A program made the position numbers and the translations under genes. Shown piece by piece: positions 45,301 to 56,220 of a stretch of DNA of 64,000 nt. The notes below the pieces were generated by a model that was not told the origin of the DNA, did no database searches, and saw only the letters and a list, made by a program, of their open reading frames with translations. This DNA is from Miscanthus floridulus (taxonomy: Eukaryota > Streptophyta > Magnoliopsida > Poales > Poaceae). Position 1 is the stretch's first letter. Each line of letters starts with the position of its first letter. Where the stretch lies: positions 114,734,123-114,798,122 of the forward strand of contig NC_089588.1 of assembly GCF_019320115.1 (NCBI RefSeq). The letters run 5' to 3'.

Positions 45301-47017
45301 GAAAGGAAGTAAAGGGTGGCTTTATGTCATGCAACTCAAGAACATAGCTAAAACCTACGCACTCCCTAAATTCGGATTGCCAGTCACTGCAAAAATAAGG
45401 ATGGAGATTTCTGGTGCTTCCATTAATCATCTGGTAACTAACAGATGGTCACACATGTGCTACAACGCTGAAGATGAATGGAGAAAATCAGAAAATTGAG
45501 GATAGAATTCGCAGCCACCCAGTAATAAACTGCTATATTTTGCTACTTGAAAATATGTGTGATTTATTTCAGAAGGACAAGTTTGATTAAGTATTCATTA
45601 TTGATTAAAATCAAATAAAACAAAAAGGAAAACAATAACACTGATTATAAGCACATTAATTGAGAATAAACAAAAAACAACATACAAACAAAACTTTGGA
45701 ACAGAAAGCATGACCTTAGCAAAAGGAATCATCCCAAAAACACATGGAAAAAAAATAGCACATGCCATAGTAACTACTACTACAAGCAGCTCAGTAACCA
45801 GACCACTGTACTCCTCTAACCTTGGTTCGCAGAATCAAGGAGAGTTGCAAACATTGTAAAAGACGTTTCTCCTTCATGTGGCACATATATGTCGTCCTCC
45901 AGTTTGACTGGTTTCAGCGTCTGCCTCACTGCTTGCCTTCCCGAACTGTAAGCTGTATCTGATGCAGAAGCAGAACCGCCATCAAGAGATGTCCTTTTCG
46001 CTGAACTGAACATTCTCGATCCATCTAAGCTTTCTATGTTGGAATAATCGGCAGCCTCCTGCTTTATGTCCTCAAGGAGTAAACCAGCATTAGGCCGCCT
46101 TGGGATGCTTTCTCCATCATATAACAGCCTTGGTCCAGAGGACTTGGAGAGTGAGCTTCCCAGCAGAGGAGAGACATTTGAAGAAGACAACCTCTTTCTG
46201 TCAATTGCAAAGCAAAACACATAATTAGCAACCACTGACAGATAAAAAAAAAATAGAATGTCCGCACATATCGCATACATTGGGGTCACCATATGACTCT
46301 CCTGTGTTAAAATTAGCTGCCTAAACCATTTCAGCCATATACAGAGAAAACCAGATGAAAATATAAGGGCACTGGGCCAGTGAGTACAGGTTTGGTCCTG
46401 GACTAGAAGACAATAAGCCAGTCTGAGCATCGAGAACCAGGAGAGAATTGGTTTGTGCCATTCAGGCACTCCCAAATCACATAAAGTCTCATCTGTGCAT
46501 TGGGAACGCTTGTAACTAGTTGGGTTGCCAGAGCAACAAGTTCTGATATCTATGCACAAAAATGTTGAGCCTAATATGCTTTCCAAGCAATTGGAGGTTC
46601 CAAAAATGCTGCCGAGGTGACAGGACATTAGTACTAAGAAGCATATGCCTCGCGGTCTCAACGAACTGCCACATCTTATCACCAACGAACCCATGGAAGC
46701 TCCAATTGGCACGGGCAACACCCAGAACACATCTGGACAAGACCATCGCAAATCAACCCCAATCCCTCCCACACACATTCGAACCTCAACTAACCCGCCA
46801 CGCCCGCATCACCTACTCAGCAGCGCAGCATTTGCGAACGCGAATGAAGGAGCGGAGGGTAGGAGGAGACAGGAGAGCGAGCGCCTGACCTGTAGCGGCG
46901 GTACTCCTCCCGGCGGCCGGAGGACTCCGGGTCGAAGTAGCTCGGCGTCCCCGCCAGCGGCGGAGGCGGCGGCCTGGACGAGCGCGGCGACGGCGACGGC
47001 GAGGGGTCCACCTCCAT
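33381..47017 (-). CDS. NUP107: Nuclear pore complex protein NUP107
   Basis: NUP107 is an alpha-helical scaffold of the Y-shaped (NUP107-160) complex that builds the outer rings of the nuclear pore. I assembled 24 exons with GT-AG borders and consistent phases: 46890-47017, 45821-46197, 45158-45227, 44741-44856, 44567-44598, 44328-44453, 43366-43524, 42974-43066, 42725-42892, 42488-42586, 42195-42403, 42060-42117, 41503-41594, 41282-41413, 40810-40932, 35570-35668, 35276-35467, 34945-35116, 34667-34823, 34331-34533, 33994-34135, 33760-33920, 33548-33664, 33381-33458. They give 3303 nt, or 1100 residues plus stop, close to the plant family length, with no stop or frameshift seen. Family-diagnostic blocks run along the protein: [102 protein letters not shown]. 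The start is the first ATG before the conserved SYFDPES. Intron 15 (about 5.1 kb) holds a copia element; intron 7 a SINE and intron 6 a Stowaway MITE. It is the only multi-exon host gene here and appears functional. Confidence 0.95.
35831..40699 (+). mobile_element. Full-length Ty1/copia retrotransposon in NUP107 intron 15
   Basis: Both 116-bp LTRs are present (35831-35946 and 40584-40699; TGTTAAG...ACA), flanked by the target duplication GATAT (35826-35830 and 40700-40704). The LTRs differ at 4 of 116 sites by my alignment. A primer-binding site TGGTAACAGAGC follows the 5' LTR and a G-rich polypurine tract precedes the 3' LTR. The element runs antisense to NUP107. Without it and one TSD copy, the intron would be about 267 bp, similar to its neighbours. 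Confidence 0.95.
36443..40570 (+). pseudogene. Copia gag-pol polyprotein, inactivated
   Basis: Domain order is gag (36443-36985: [18 protein letters not shown]), a knuckle near 37125 ([14 protein letters not shown], where the second Cys is Ser), protease ([10 protein letters not shown], about 37305), pre-integrase HHCC (WHHRLGHLY...CKGCKLRK), integrase ([10 protein letters not shown]...[10 protein letters not shown], later [11 protein letters not shown]), RT ([40 protein letters not shown]), and RNase H ([15 protein letters not shown]...[10 protein letters not shown]...LADFFTKA). Lesions: a frame change near 36925-36940; a stop in integrase at 37984; a missing or shifted middle of integrase; a small duplication and frameshift at 39560-39600; and a stop at the Tyr position of the catalytic VDD box near 39630. 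No active enzyme set can be made. Confidence 0.92.
43639..43800 (-). mobile_element. tRNA-derived SINE in NUP107 intron 7
   Basis: The 5' head (minus strand) begins about GGGCGGGCCTAGTGCAAGCG, a box-A-like region, with the box B GGTTCGAGTCGCGG about 50 nt on. A non-tRNA body ending GGGTATGG follows. It is flanked by a perfect 18-bp target duplication AGAAAACAGTACAAAGGG (43621-43638 and 43801-43818), the mark of LINE-machinery insertion. It has the same orientation as NUP107. The long, identical duplications suggest it is young. It is not a tRNA gene because the acceptor stem and 3' half are missing. Confidence 0.93.
44004..44231. mobile_element. Stowaway-type MITE in NUP107 intron 6
   Basis: Inverted ends CTCCATCTGTCCCAGAAAAC and GTATTTGGAACCGAGGGAG, flanked by TA on both sides (44002-44003, 44232-44233). 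No coding capacity. It lies between exons 6 and 7, and the adjoining splice sites are intact. Confidence 0.75.
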
Positions 47018-47988
47018 GGACGCGGCTGCCGCGCGGGTCGGGAGAGTAGGGTTTTGGTCGTCCCTCGCCTCGCCGCGAGAGCTCGAAACGAATTCTTCCC
47101 AGAGAAAAAAATGAGACAGAGGAAGAAAGAAAAATGTTAATCGAACTGGGCTGATTTTCGTGGGCCGAATTTGGGCTTCGATTGCTGCGTGCGCCTAAAT
47201 GATGGGAGCGTTTATGGGCCGGGCTCGCAGTCACAGCGCGTTGGCGATCTCTCCTCTTCTTCTAATTCTGAGTATAATTTTCCTAAGCAACTTTTTTTAG
47301 ATTTTTCCGAAACAGAAGATGTGTATATAAGCAGTCATCAAATTCAGCAACACGTAATGTTGGATTATCATGATGATTTGTCCAGCTAATACTGATCACC
47401 AGTCCACGTCATGTCTCTACCGGGACGGGAGGATAAAGATCGCTGGAGTACGGGGCTAAACTAGCCGTTTGCACACAAACTCGAAGCCTGCTGGATGCCA
47501 CTCACGGAAAGCATCCGTTTCTAGTTGAACACCCGGCCCTGATGACAACAACGACGTCGTGCTCCTCAAGATCCCGTTGGCGTTGGGCTTAGGGTGTGGT
47601 ATACCTCCTATACATGCGTCACGGTACATCATTCGTATGGTGTGCGCAACGTACGTAAGGCAACGCAAAACTTAGGCAGGCATGGCACACAGCAGGACGG
47701 CAGCGTGTAGCGCGTGTAGCAGCACATCGGGATGTATGGCCGCAAGATAAGAGGGATCTCCAGCAGCGCTGGTATAGGATCGTCGGAGTACAAACTACCA
47801 TGCCTACGGTGCAACCAGACAACCACTTCCTGCCAGGAGCTGATAGCCCGTCCGCCCGGCTGGCTGGTGGGGCGTCGGCGTCCCGCCCACCCATCCACTT
47901 CCAGCTCGGCCGACGAGGGAGGATCTAGGATTTCATGTCGATGATGTTACTTAAACTTGTCAACCAACGATCACTAAAACAAATTCTA
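47018..47988. other. NUP107 upstream region; no further gene
   Basis: The first ~60 bases on the minus-strand side are GC-rich 5' leader (GAGAGTAGGGTTTTGG in plus orientation). No clear TATA box was found, as is common for housekeeping genes. The rest to 47988 has only short antisense-to-nothing frames and no recognisable domain. Confidence 0.5.
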
Positions 47989-48120
47989 TCTATACTATAA
48001 GAGAGCGAAAGAATTAGAGAATATTTTTCACTTAAATATTTTCTACCCACCTTATCTTAGAACCCTTGGATGATTTCGTATCCTTAAATCTAAAGGTACA
48101 GATCTATTTAAAAGTGGGCC
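47989..48120 (+). mobile_element. Possible Helitron 5' end (second copy)
   Basis: Starts TCTATACTATAAGAGAGCGA after an A, matching 4526 base for base at the start, with weaker similarity to about 48115 (both have a GTGGGCC near the end). No 3' terminus was identified. Confidence 0.35.
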
Positions 48121-49084
48121 ACACATGGAGGGGTTACGGTCGAGCATAAGAACCTTACGCCTTACACGTTGTTCCTGCCATTAAAATCAGGCGAAACACT
48201 CCTCCGCTTGCGATTTTTTTCACTCACCTCTCATCCCTCATCTGCGTCGCCTCTCCTTCATCAAGTCATCACATGGGGCTTGCCCAACTGGATCCGAAAG
48301 CTCCACATCTTCACCGCTCCTCTCCCTTCTTCCCTGTTCGCCGCCCATCTCCTCCCCCCCCCCCCCCCCATATGCGCCGCCGCTCCTTCCCATCTTCCCC
48401 ATCCTTCGACCGTCGCCCTCCCCTCCTTATCCCAGCACCGCTGCTCCTCCCCTCTTCCTCCCCGTCCACCGCCCATCCACTCCTTTACTTTGGTCAAGCA
48501 CGCACTAGTGTCTAGGGAATGCTCCTTCTCCTCACCATCACAATGCAACTTCGCAAGGGAGCCCACACCCTCTCTGCCGGTGCAAGGACTAGGACAATAA
48601 GTACAAATAGCACTACATTATACTATTATTGCTGTAGCTAAAGTAAATAAAGTCAAAAATGAGTATGTCTAACTTGGAAAGTCAAAAATGAATTAATCAA
48701 AAACAATACTAAATGCTAACTTGGGAAGTCAAAGATGAATTATGAAGCAATCTAAAAACTAATACGGGTGTTAAATTTTACAAATATTCTTTACATTTAA
48801 TCATAATACTGAATTTAAAAATCATTGGCATTTACCTCTCAAGGAAGCATTTTTCCATTACAATTTCATATCTTTTGAAAGCAATCTATTACAACATTGT
48901 TTATTAGGATTGTTGTAGGGAACTCTAGCTCAATAAAGCAAATGATGCAATCAATTGCCTGTTGCCATAAACTTGTTCCCAATATGGTTAGATGATATTG
49001 TCTACACAATTTTCATGCCCGAGAAGCTCCTCTCCATGGATGTAGTACCAACATGCAAAACAATATACTAGCTTTAGGAGCTGA
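48121..49084. other. No gene recognised; includes a C16 homopolymer
   Basis: 48169-48600 has open frames in several phases because it is CT-rich, with a run of 16 C at 48354-48369, and no domain. 48600-49084 is AT-rich and featureless apart from two GGAAGTCAAA(A/G)ATGAATTA phrases near 48676 and 48724. Confidence 0.6.
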
Positions 49085-51435
49085 TGAAAGGTCCCTGTGT
49101 GGTTTTGGTAATTGAGTGACAACCTAGATGGACTAATTGTGTTTATGTGAGATACACAGGTGATTAGTCCACAGGTACATGTGTGTGAGCAACATATGTC
49201 ATGAAGGTGAAAATGGCTTGGAGATGTTGCAAAGCTCACACATGTGATGATGAAGGAGCTCATTGCAAATGAGACATGACATTGAGTCATGTGATCAAGG
49301 TGGAGAAGATCAAGACATGACTTGACTTGATAGACCGGTTGCAAGTGTGAAGGGCAAGTCGGAGGCTTTGAAGCGATGGACCGCGTGGCAGTGAAGCTTG
49401 AGCAAGACTTGGCGCCGATGGACGAAGGCAATGGTGAAAAGAAAGTGAAGTCAAGATCGATAAACCAATATGATCACATGATGATATGAAGTGGATCATA
49501 TCATTGTTGATCATGTTGGTGCATATGTTGCATCGACATTGGAGGAGATGAAATGGAATGCGCAAGGCAAAGATATAACCTAGGGCATTTCATTTCACCG
49601 ATCATAGGTGTGTAGAGAAGTTGATGACCGGGTTTAGGATAGATGGCCATACTATCAAGAGGGGCAAACTTATTTGCATATCGGTCATCTAGTGCCACTC
49701 GAGTGATCCAACTTTGCATCATCGCTAGGATCGAGTGGCGTGGCAAGTTGAGTGACTAATCCTTTGGAAAATATTTATGAAAAGCTAACACACATACACA
49801 TGGTGGTGCACACTTGGTGGTGTTGTCACATTTGTAAAAGAGAAGAAGTTAGAGTTGTTGTGAATCAACTTAGAGAAGAGAAAAAGGTTTTTTGGTGTAC
49901 TCCAAACTATAGGATAGTCCTTGGATTGGAATACTGCTTTGATCCATTGTGATTTGGATCAAGTATGCATGTGGTATGTGTAGCCCTCTGAGTAAGCTTT
50001 CCAAAATGTCCAAGATCATCAAAATCAGAGTTCGGAGCTAAGAGTTATAGCCGTTTTAGCGCTGAAAGGTCTGTGACCGGACGCTGGCGCGAAAAACGAC
50101 CGAACGCTCAGGGTCTGCATCCGATCAGCACCCGCGAGTCCGGTCAGTGTTTTTAGCGTGTCCAGAAGTGATCGGATGCTGGGAGAGTCCGGTCAGTGAT
50201 GACCGGACGCGTCCGGTCGCTGAAAAACGTCGCTGGAACCTCTCTGTAAGTGACCGGACGCTGGATTCCAGCGTCCGGTCGTTATGACCTACGCGTCCGG
50301 TCAGTACGCGCTTTGCCAAGTGAAGGGGTAATGACTATTTTAGCCCTTGGGCTATAAAATGAGTGTGTGGCCGGCCTTGGGCTGGTAGCTGAGCACCCTC
50401 ACGCCTATATGGCTTGTGTAGGAGTGCTTGGATGCCCTCTAACTCACTTATGCTTGCAAGAGTGCGAATCGATTGCGAGTGAGTGTGATTCTAGTGCGTT
50501 GCATTATGAGATTGCATCGAGTGGCGCTAGGTGATCGAGTTGCAAGCCGGTGGTGCTTGTTACTCTTAGAGGTTGCCACCTCCTAGACGGCTTGGTGGTG
50601 GTCTCCGTCGAAGCCCGCAAGAAGCTTGTGCGGTGCTCCAGAGAAGAGCTTTGTGAGGGGCATTGTACTCGCCTCGTGGAAGCCGCGAAGAGCAACTCTA
50701 GTTGAGCGTGTCATTGAGCTACCCTCACTTTCGGGGTAGGTTCATGCGGTGCTCAACATGCGGGCTTAGCGGGTGATGCCAATTAGCCGCTGAACCACCA
50801 AGTTAGCGGTCGACACAACGGGGACGTAACGTGTTGGCAAGCACGTGAACCTCGGGAGAAAATCACCGTGTCAATCTTGTTCTTCCCATTGGTTTGCAAT
50901 CCCCTTACACAAGCTTGTGATTACTTTTATATACATTGTGCTTGTGTAGTTGCTCTTGTAATTAGTTAGCTTATGAGCTCACTAGTTACCTTCTTGCTTG
51001 TGTAGCATAGAAGTAGCTCCCTTGCGTGGCTAATTTGGTTTGTGTAACCTTATTAGTCACTTTGCTTAGGTTGTGTAGATAAGTATTTGAGCTCTCTAAT
51101 TTGGCATTGGTTGCCTTGTTATTGAGCATTGCTAGTGAGCTTAGTTGGCTTTGTGCTTTTGCTTACTAGCATGTGTAGGAGCTTCCTCATTGCTTGAAAT
51201 ACTAGTGGCATAGGTTTGTGTGACCTTGCTCTAAGAATTGGTTAGGTGAGCTCTAGTTAGCCCGGCACCTTTGTTGCTTAATTAGGATCTTTGCAAGGTG
51301 CTACAGAACATAGATAGAGGGGTGTAGTCTTGGCTAGACCGATAGTTTTAATTCCGCACTTGTTTCGGTTGGCCGATGCGATTAAGTTTTAGTAACGACT
51401 ATTCACCCCCCTCTAGTCGCCATCTCGACCCTTCA
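49085..51435 (+). mobile_element. Solo LTR, Sirevirus-like (2351 bp)
   Basis: Ends TGAAAGG...CCCTTCA with the perfect 5-bp duplication GCTGA (49080-49084 and 51436-51440). Same family style as the 7275 LTR: TTCACCCCCCTCTAGTCGCC at the 3' end, a cluster of GACCGGACGC/GCGTCCGGTC words at 50070-50310, and a TATA box (TATAAAA, 50353) downstream of the cluster. The 3' half is closely related to 5848-6345. No internal retroviral region remains. Confidence 0.9.
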
Positions 51436-53090
51436 GCTGATAGGCTAGAGGTAAAAACAAGATGCTTCTTTGTATCCACCATCAATTTAGCAAGTTCAGT
51501 AATGGTATTAAAGGAGGACAACATGCAACATTGATGGTTGATGCATGCACCACCATCTCTCCATGTAACATTGCCATAGCTAAAGATTTATTTTCGAAAA
51601 CTGTTCCATCAAATTCATAATTCCTTTTATCTATACAATTAATTATTAGTATCAATTAAATTGCAAATCCAAAAAACTAAAGCACATGTAAATGAACAAT
51701 ACTAATTTTGCTACCTGTGCCACCTACCATTGTGGTCTTCTGGGAGTCTGCATGAAGATAAAAAAAGACCCCAATGGCTCATTCTGTTACATATCAACGA
51801 TGGACACTTGAGCAAAGTAGCCCTCGATATGGCTCAAAACCAAAATCTTCAGACACCAAATGAAAATGTAAAAATGGATGGGGAGTTACGGAATGGAGAT
51901 ATAGAGTTATTGTCTTTCTGAGTTACATAAGCCCTTATGACCTTGATGGGCCTAGACCGCTCTCTGCTGCCACCGACGTCGACTACATGATGTGCGTCAT
52001 TTTCTGTTGTCGCCATCCCACTGATAGGAAATTAGTTTTAAATTTGAGACTGTATGTGGGCTGATTTCAGGGGAGCAATGATGTCGATGCTCATGATGGA
52101 CTACTGTCATATCCACTCCAAAATAGAGAAGGGTACTTGGGCTAGGGCAGAAAGCATTGTTGTCACATGATAGCATTTCTTGTATACTGGATCCGCCCCT
52201 GCTGACCCATGATTAGACTTTAGGCTAATGGAGAATGATTTGTTAGGCCATTTAAACAATCATAATTTTGATCAACTCGTATATGGTTGTGCGGTCTATT
52301 CCCTAAAAGGTTGGAATAATTTAGTTCAAGGAAAGAAATAATTTCATTAAACTAAAGTAATAAGTCCTCTAGAGGGAGATTCTTACTTCAATTAGCCCCC
52401 CATGTTCTTTGAATGCATCTCTTAATTGTTGAGAGTGTTGCCCAAATGCGGTATGTGAGGACAAGCCTAAACAATGAAAACGTAGGTATGCATATGACAA
52501 TGTGTCTTTCCACATTAGCTTACCATTTCTTCATAATACCATATTGTTCTGACATTTGCTTCTTCATGCTTCCATATAACCTCTTCTTCATTAATTAATA
52601 CTTGATCACACATCTCTTCACATATATCAATCTTGATCAAAACCAATGAACTATCAATCTTCTCTCATTTATGTGAGTGTGCCAATATTGAGACCAGACC
52701 ATATCCACTTCCCTTTATCTCATTTTACTTCATCAATTTGCTTGCCTTTTCTTTATTTGAGATATTACATAAGTTTGCCATGATCATTTGCAATGAGACC
52801 TATCCAAAGCTCATCAAACTCATTAGTCCTTAAATTGTTTTGTTATTCAACCACCAAAACCCATTAGGGGGCCTAGATGCATTTTTAGCCATGATGTTGT
52901 CTATTGGGTCTATCACGAATGGCGCCCCTTCTTGGGCTTTGTGCAGTCATGACTAGTGCCAAGAGTTTCTAGAGAGAACCATCGAGCCTAGCTCTAGACT
53001 CAAGGGAGGGAGTGGCAGTTGGCGGGAGGGGGGTAACAAGCAAGACTCGAGTGGGGACCATGTTTTTTGATGCAGAAGTAGGTCAATCTT
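51436..53090. other. No gene recognised
   Basis: Unique-looking AT-rich DNA that continues the sequence interrupted by the solo LTR. Short frames occur but none shows a domain, splice structure or repetition. Confidence 0.6.
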
Positions 53091-54606
53091 TGTAAGGGAT
53101 CGTGACGCCTAAGAGGGGGGTGAATTAGGCAACTTAAAAAACTACTCTAAACTATGGCCTCTAATTCCACCTTAGCAAAACATATGCAAGAAAGTAATCT
53201 ATCTAAATGTGCAACTACGATTTTGCTAATGTATTGCTATCTTTACCGCAAAAGAGTCTTGCAACCTAGGTTCCAACCCTATCAACTAGCCTATCAACTA
53301 AACTAGGAAAATAAAGCACACAACCTAGGTAACAATGTAAATGCAGAAGGTAAAGATGAGGTAGAGATGCAAACTCCCATCGACGACTCCGGTATTTTTA
53401 TCGAGGTATCGAGAAGCGTTCAAGCTCCCCCCCTAGTCCTTGTTGGTTCCCATCGCAAGGAATCCCTCGCAAGGGCCAAGCTCCCGGTCGGGTAACTCCG
53501 TGGATAGCCCCTAGCCTTTCCCACGTGCAAGTGGGTCTCTGGTGTGCCTTCCAGCAAGCCTCTCCCGGACCACACCCCGCTGTCTTCACTATCAAGCATC
53601 CGACCGAACCGCCGCGGGTCTTGTTCCCTTCAGTACATGGTGGCGACCACACCACAAACGCGGTTAGTGTGGTCTCGCAAGACTACAAGCCCCGCTGAGT
53701 ACAAATACGGTGCACACAAGCACCTTGGGTTTAGAGGTATGCAAACCTCACTAGCAACTAGACCGCCTAGAGCAAGCGCATATTAGCGTGGTCTAACTAA
53801 CCTAAGCACTTCACAAAGCACCTATGCTAATCACCAAGTGATCTTTAAGCTCTATGCATGTGGAGAGCACAAATGAGGTGTAGCAACACCTTCCTATCTT
53901 CCCTCAGCTCTCACTTACTTCAAATAGCCGGTTGGGGCAAGTATTTATAGCCCCCAAGTCAAAACTAGCTGTTGTGGCCGAGATTCTCTTCTCTGCGAGG
54001 TCACCGGACAGGGCGGTGCTTGGCACCAGAAAGGGCGGTGACCGCCACGTGGACTAGCCGTTGCTTCACTGACAAGTCGACCGTTGGGGCACTATGCATA
54101 GGGCAGTGCACCACCACCCTAGGCGCGGTGACTAGGGTGGTGCCCAAGTCCCCAAGTCGCTGCTCTCTGAAATTTTAGGGCGGTGGCACCACCACCCTCT
54201 GTCCACCAGGGCGGTGCACATGTTGCTATCCGGTGCTCCCCTCTTCTTCTAGCTGTAGCAGCCCTTCTCTGGTGGCACCGCCACCCCTAGGGCAGTGTCA
54301 CCGCAACCCCTAAGGCGGTGCCCACTCAGTCACTGTCCATTTCTGTTTCTTCGCGTGGCTTTGTTTGGGCTTCAAAATCTTCACGTCTTGGACTCCTTGC
54401 TTCACTTCTAGGCTGTCAACACCTCCTCCAATATCTTCTTTTGGGTGTTGATCATTTTCCTCATGTTCCAAAGTTGATCCAAGTCTGCGTTGCATCCTAT
54501 TGAACTATAAAATAAACACTAGCAAACACATTAGTCCAATTTGGTTGTGTTGATCATCAAACACCAAAATCCAAAGTAAATGGGCCTAGAGTTCATTTTC
54601 CTTACA
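53091..54606 (-). repeat. Sirevirus-like LTR (1516 bp), probably a 3' LTR
   Basis: Bounded by TGTAAGG...CCTTACA, with flanks ATCTT and ATCTC (4 of 5 matching). On the minus strand it holds a cluster of GGGCGGTG/CACCGCCC words (about 54000-54320), then a TATA box (CTATAAATA, 53942-53950), then the TTCACCCCCCTCTTAGG 3' signature. Immediately upstream (minus) is a polypurine-like CACCAAAAAGGTGGAGAT, as expected at the internal side of a 3' LTR. There is no primer-binding site at the other end, which agrees with a 3' LTR. Confidence 0.85.
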
Positions 54607-54625
54607 ATCTCCACCTTTTTGGTGA
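54607..54625 (-). other. Polypurine tract of the Sirevirus-like element
   Basis: The minus strand reads CACCAAAAAGGTGGAGAT directly against the LTR start TGTAAGG. This is the usual priming site for plus-strand DNA synthesis in these elements. Confidence 0.7.
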
Positions 54626-56160
54626 TTGATGACAACACGACCAAAGCAAGCAAATAATAGTTGATGCAAAAAATTTAAAAACTATCTACTTGCTAGTATG
54701 CAATGCAAAGGCAAGATTATATGATGCAAAAAGATATTACTTGTGACAAACTTTGGAAACTTATCTTACCCTTGCAAATGTCCTCAAATGGCATTATGGA
54801 CTTAAGCCTCACCTAACTCCATAATCCACTATTCTCCCTTTCTCGGACCATTACCACTTGTAAATTATTATGATCGTGCTTGCTTTTGGTCCTACAAATT
54901 CTTCCCATTTGAAATCAAACACCGAAAAGGGAGACATTCGTAGAACAAGGGAGGGTCAAACTTTGTGATCCTTTGTATGTGGAGTGGAATAGGTCACAAA
55001 ATTTAACTCCCACATTACATAGACTAAGCTCCCCCTAAATATATACATACATATGATGGAGGATGTAGTATATGCATAATTTGCAAATTAATGCTCAAGG
55101 GAGTTTAATATATATAATCCATGGAGAAAGCATATAAATACCAAAGTGAAATCAACATGATGATATCGGCTTAGAAATACCACATGTGGAAATCAATTTG
55201 ATTTATACCACTTGCAACAGGTGGTAGATATTTGAAGTATGATGCTTAACTCTGGGGACTCCATTTTCCTTGCAATGAGACTACTACACACATGATAAGC
55301 TTTAAATTGTGCTAGTCTCAAAGCATCCAACTTGTAGAGTAACATCTCCCTAAATTTGTGCATACAAGCATGGAATACTTGTAGGAGACATACACATTAA
55401 TTTTAGAATGAAAAATACCACTTGAAAGATGACATCACATGAATGTGATAATCATTTTCAAAAGTGATATTCGGGAGAAATTATCTATAATTTGGACTTT
55501 GACACATATTAGATAAACAATTGTAAAACAAGCTATGTGCCGTGCTCCTAAGAAATTTTAAATCATGTAGGTTTGCTCCAAGGGTAAGAGTGATACCGAG
55601 CAAGCCTACCATAAGATATATCTAGTGTATGCAAGATAAAATATTAAACATGCAAATACAAACCTAGGCATGAAAAGGAACTAGATGCTAATTAAGATTG
55701 TAAGAAATTAAATCTAGTTACCTAACATGGAAAAGGGAATTTGGGTCCATATATTCACTAACCCACATGGCAGTTACATGAACCGAAATGAGACACCCCA
55801 TAAAATATTAAACTTAGCTACTACTAGTTTTTTCACTATGACTTACAACTATTTGGTTCTATGATGACAAGAGATGTATATGGTGACAATTGTAATCCTA
55901 ATTTCACCCACATCTTTCTATAGATAAACCAAATTAGGTCAACACAATCTAAGAATGATCTCACAATGTGCTATACTACTAGCTAGCACTTCAGTTAGAA
56001 ACTTTTACCATAGTACATTCTGCATGCCTCATGTCTTGGCACCATTCTTTCTAAGCTAAGTAATAATCTTGATGTATGACAGATGTGGACAACCTCCACA
56101 CAACATGTGAATGATTAACCAAATAATGAGCTTTCCATGGGCATATTTGTTCTGGTTAGA
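54626..56160 (-). other. Probable 3' internal region of the Sirevirus-like element; no ORF
   Basis: AT-rich with no domain on either strand. Its position next to the polypurine tract suggests the long non-coding zone that Sireviruses carry between pol and the 3' LTR. The 5' part of the element was not found in the window, so the element is truncated, and its right limit is uncertain. Confidence 0.45.
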
Positions 56161-56220
56161 GGACAAGATACAAACTCTAAGTACAACCAAGAAAAAGGAA
56201 TGCAATTCAATTTTCATTCA

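Noticed and set aside
48169..48600. 143-codon frame in a CT-rich stretch
   Set aside because: Low complexity with a C16 run and no domain; open in several frames.
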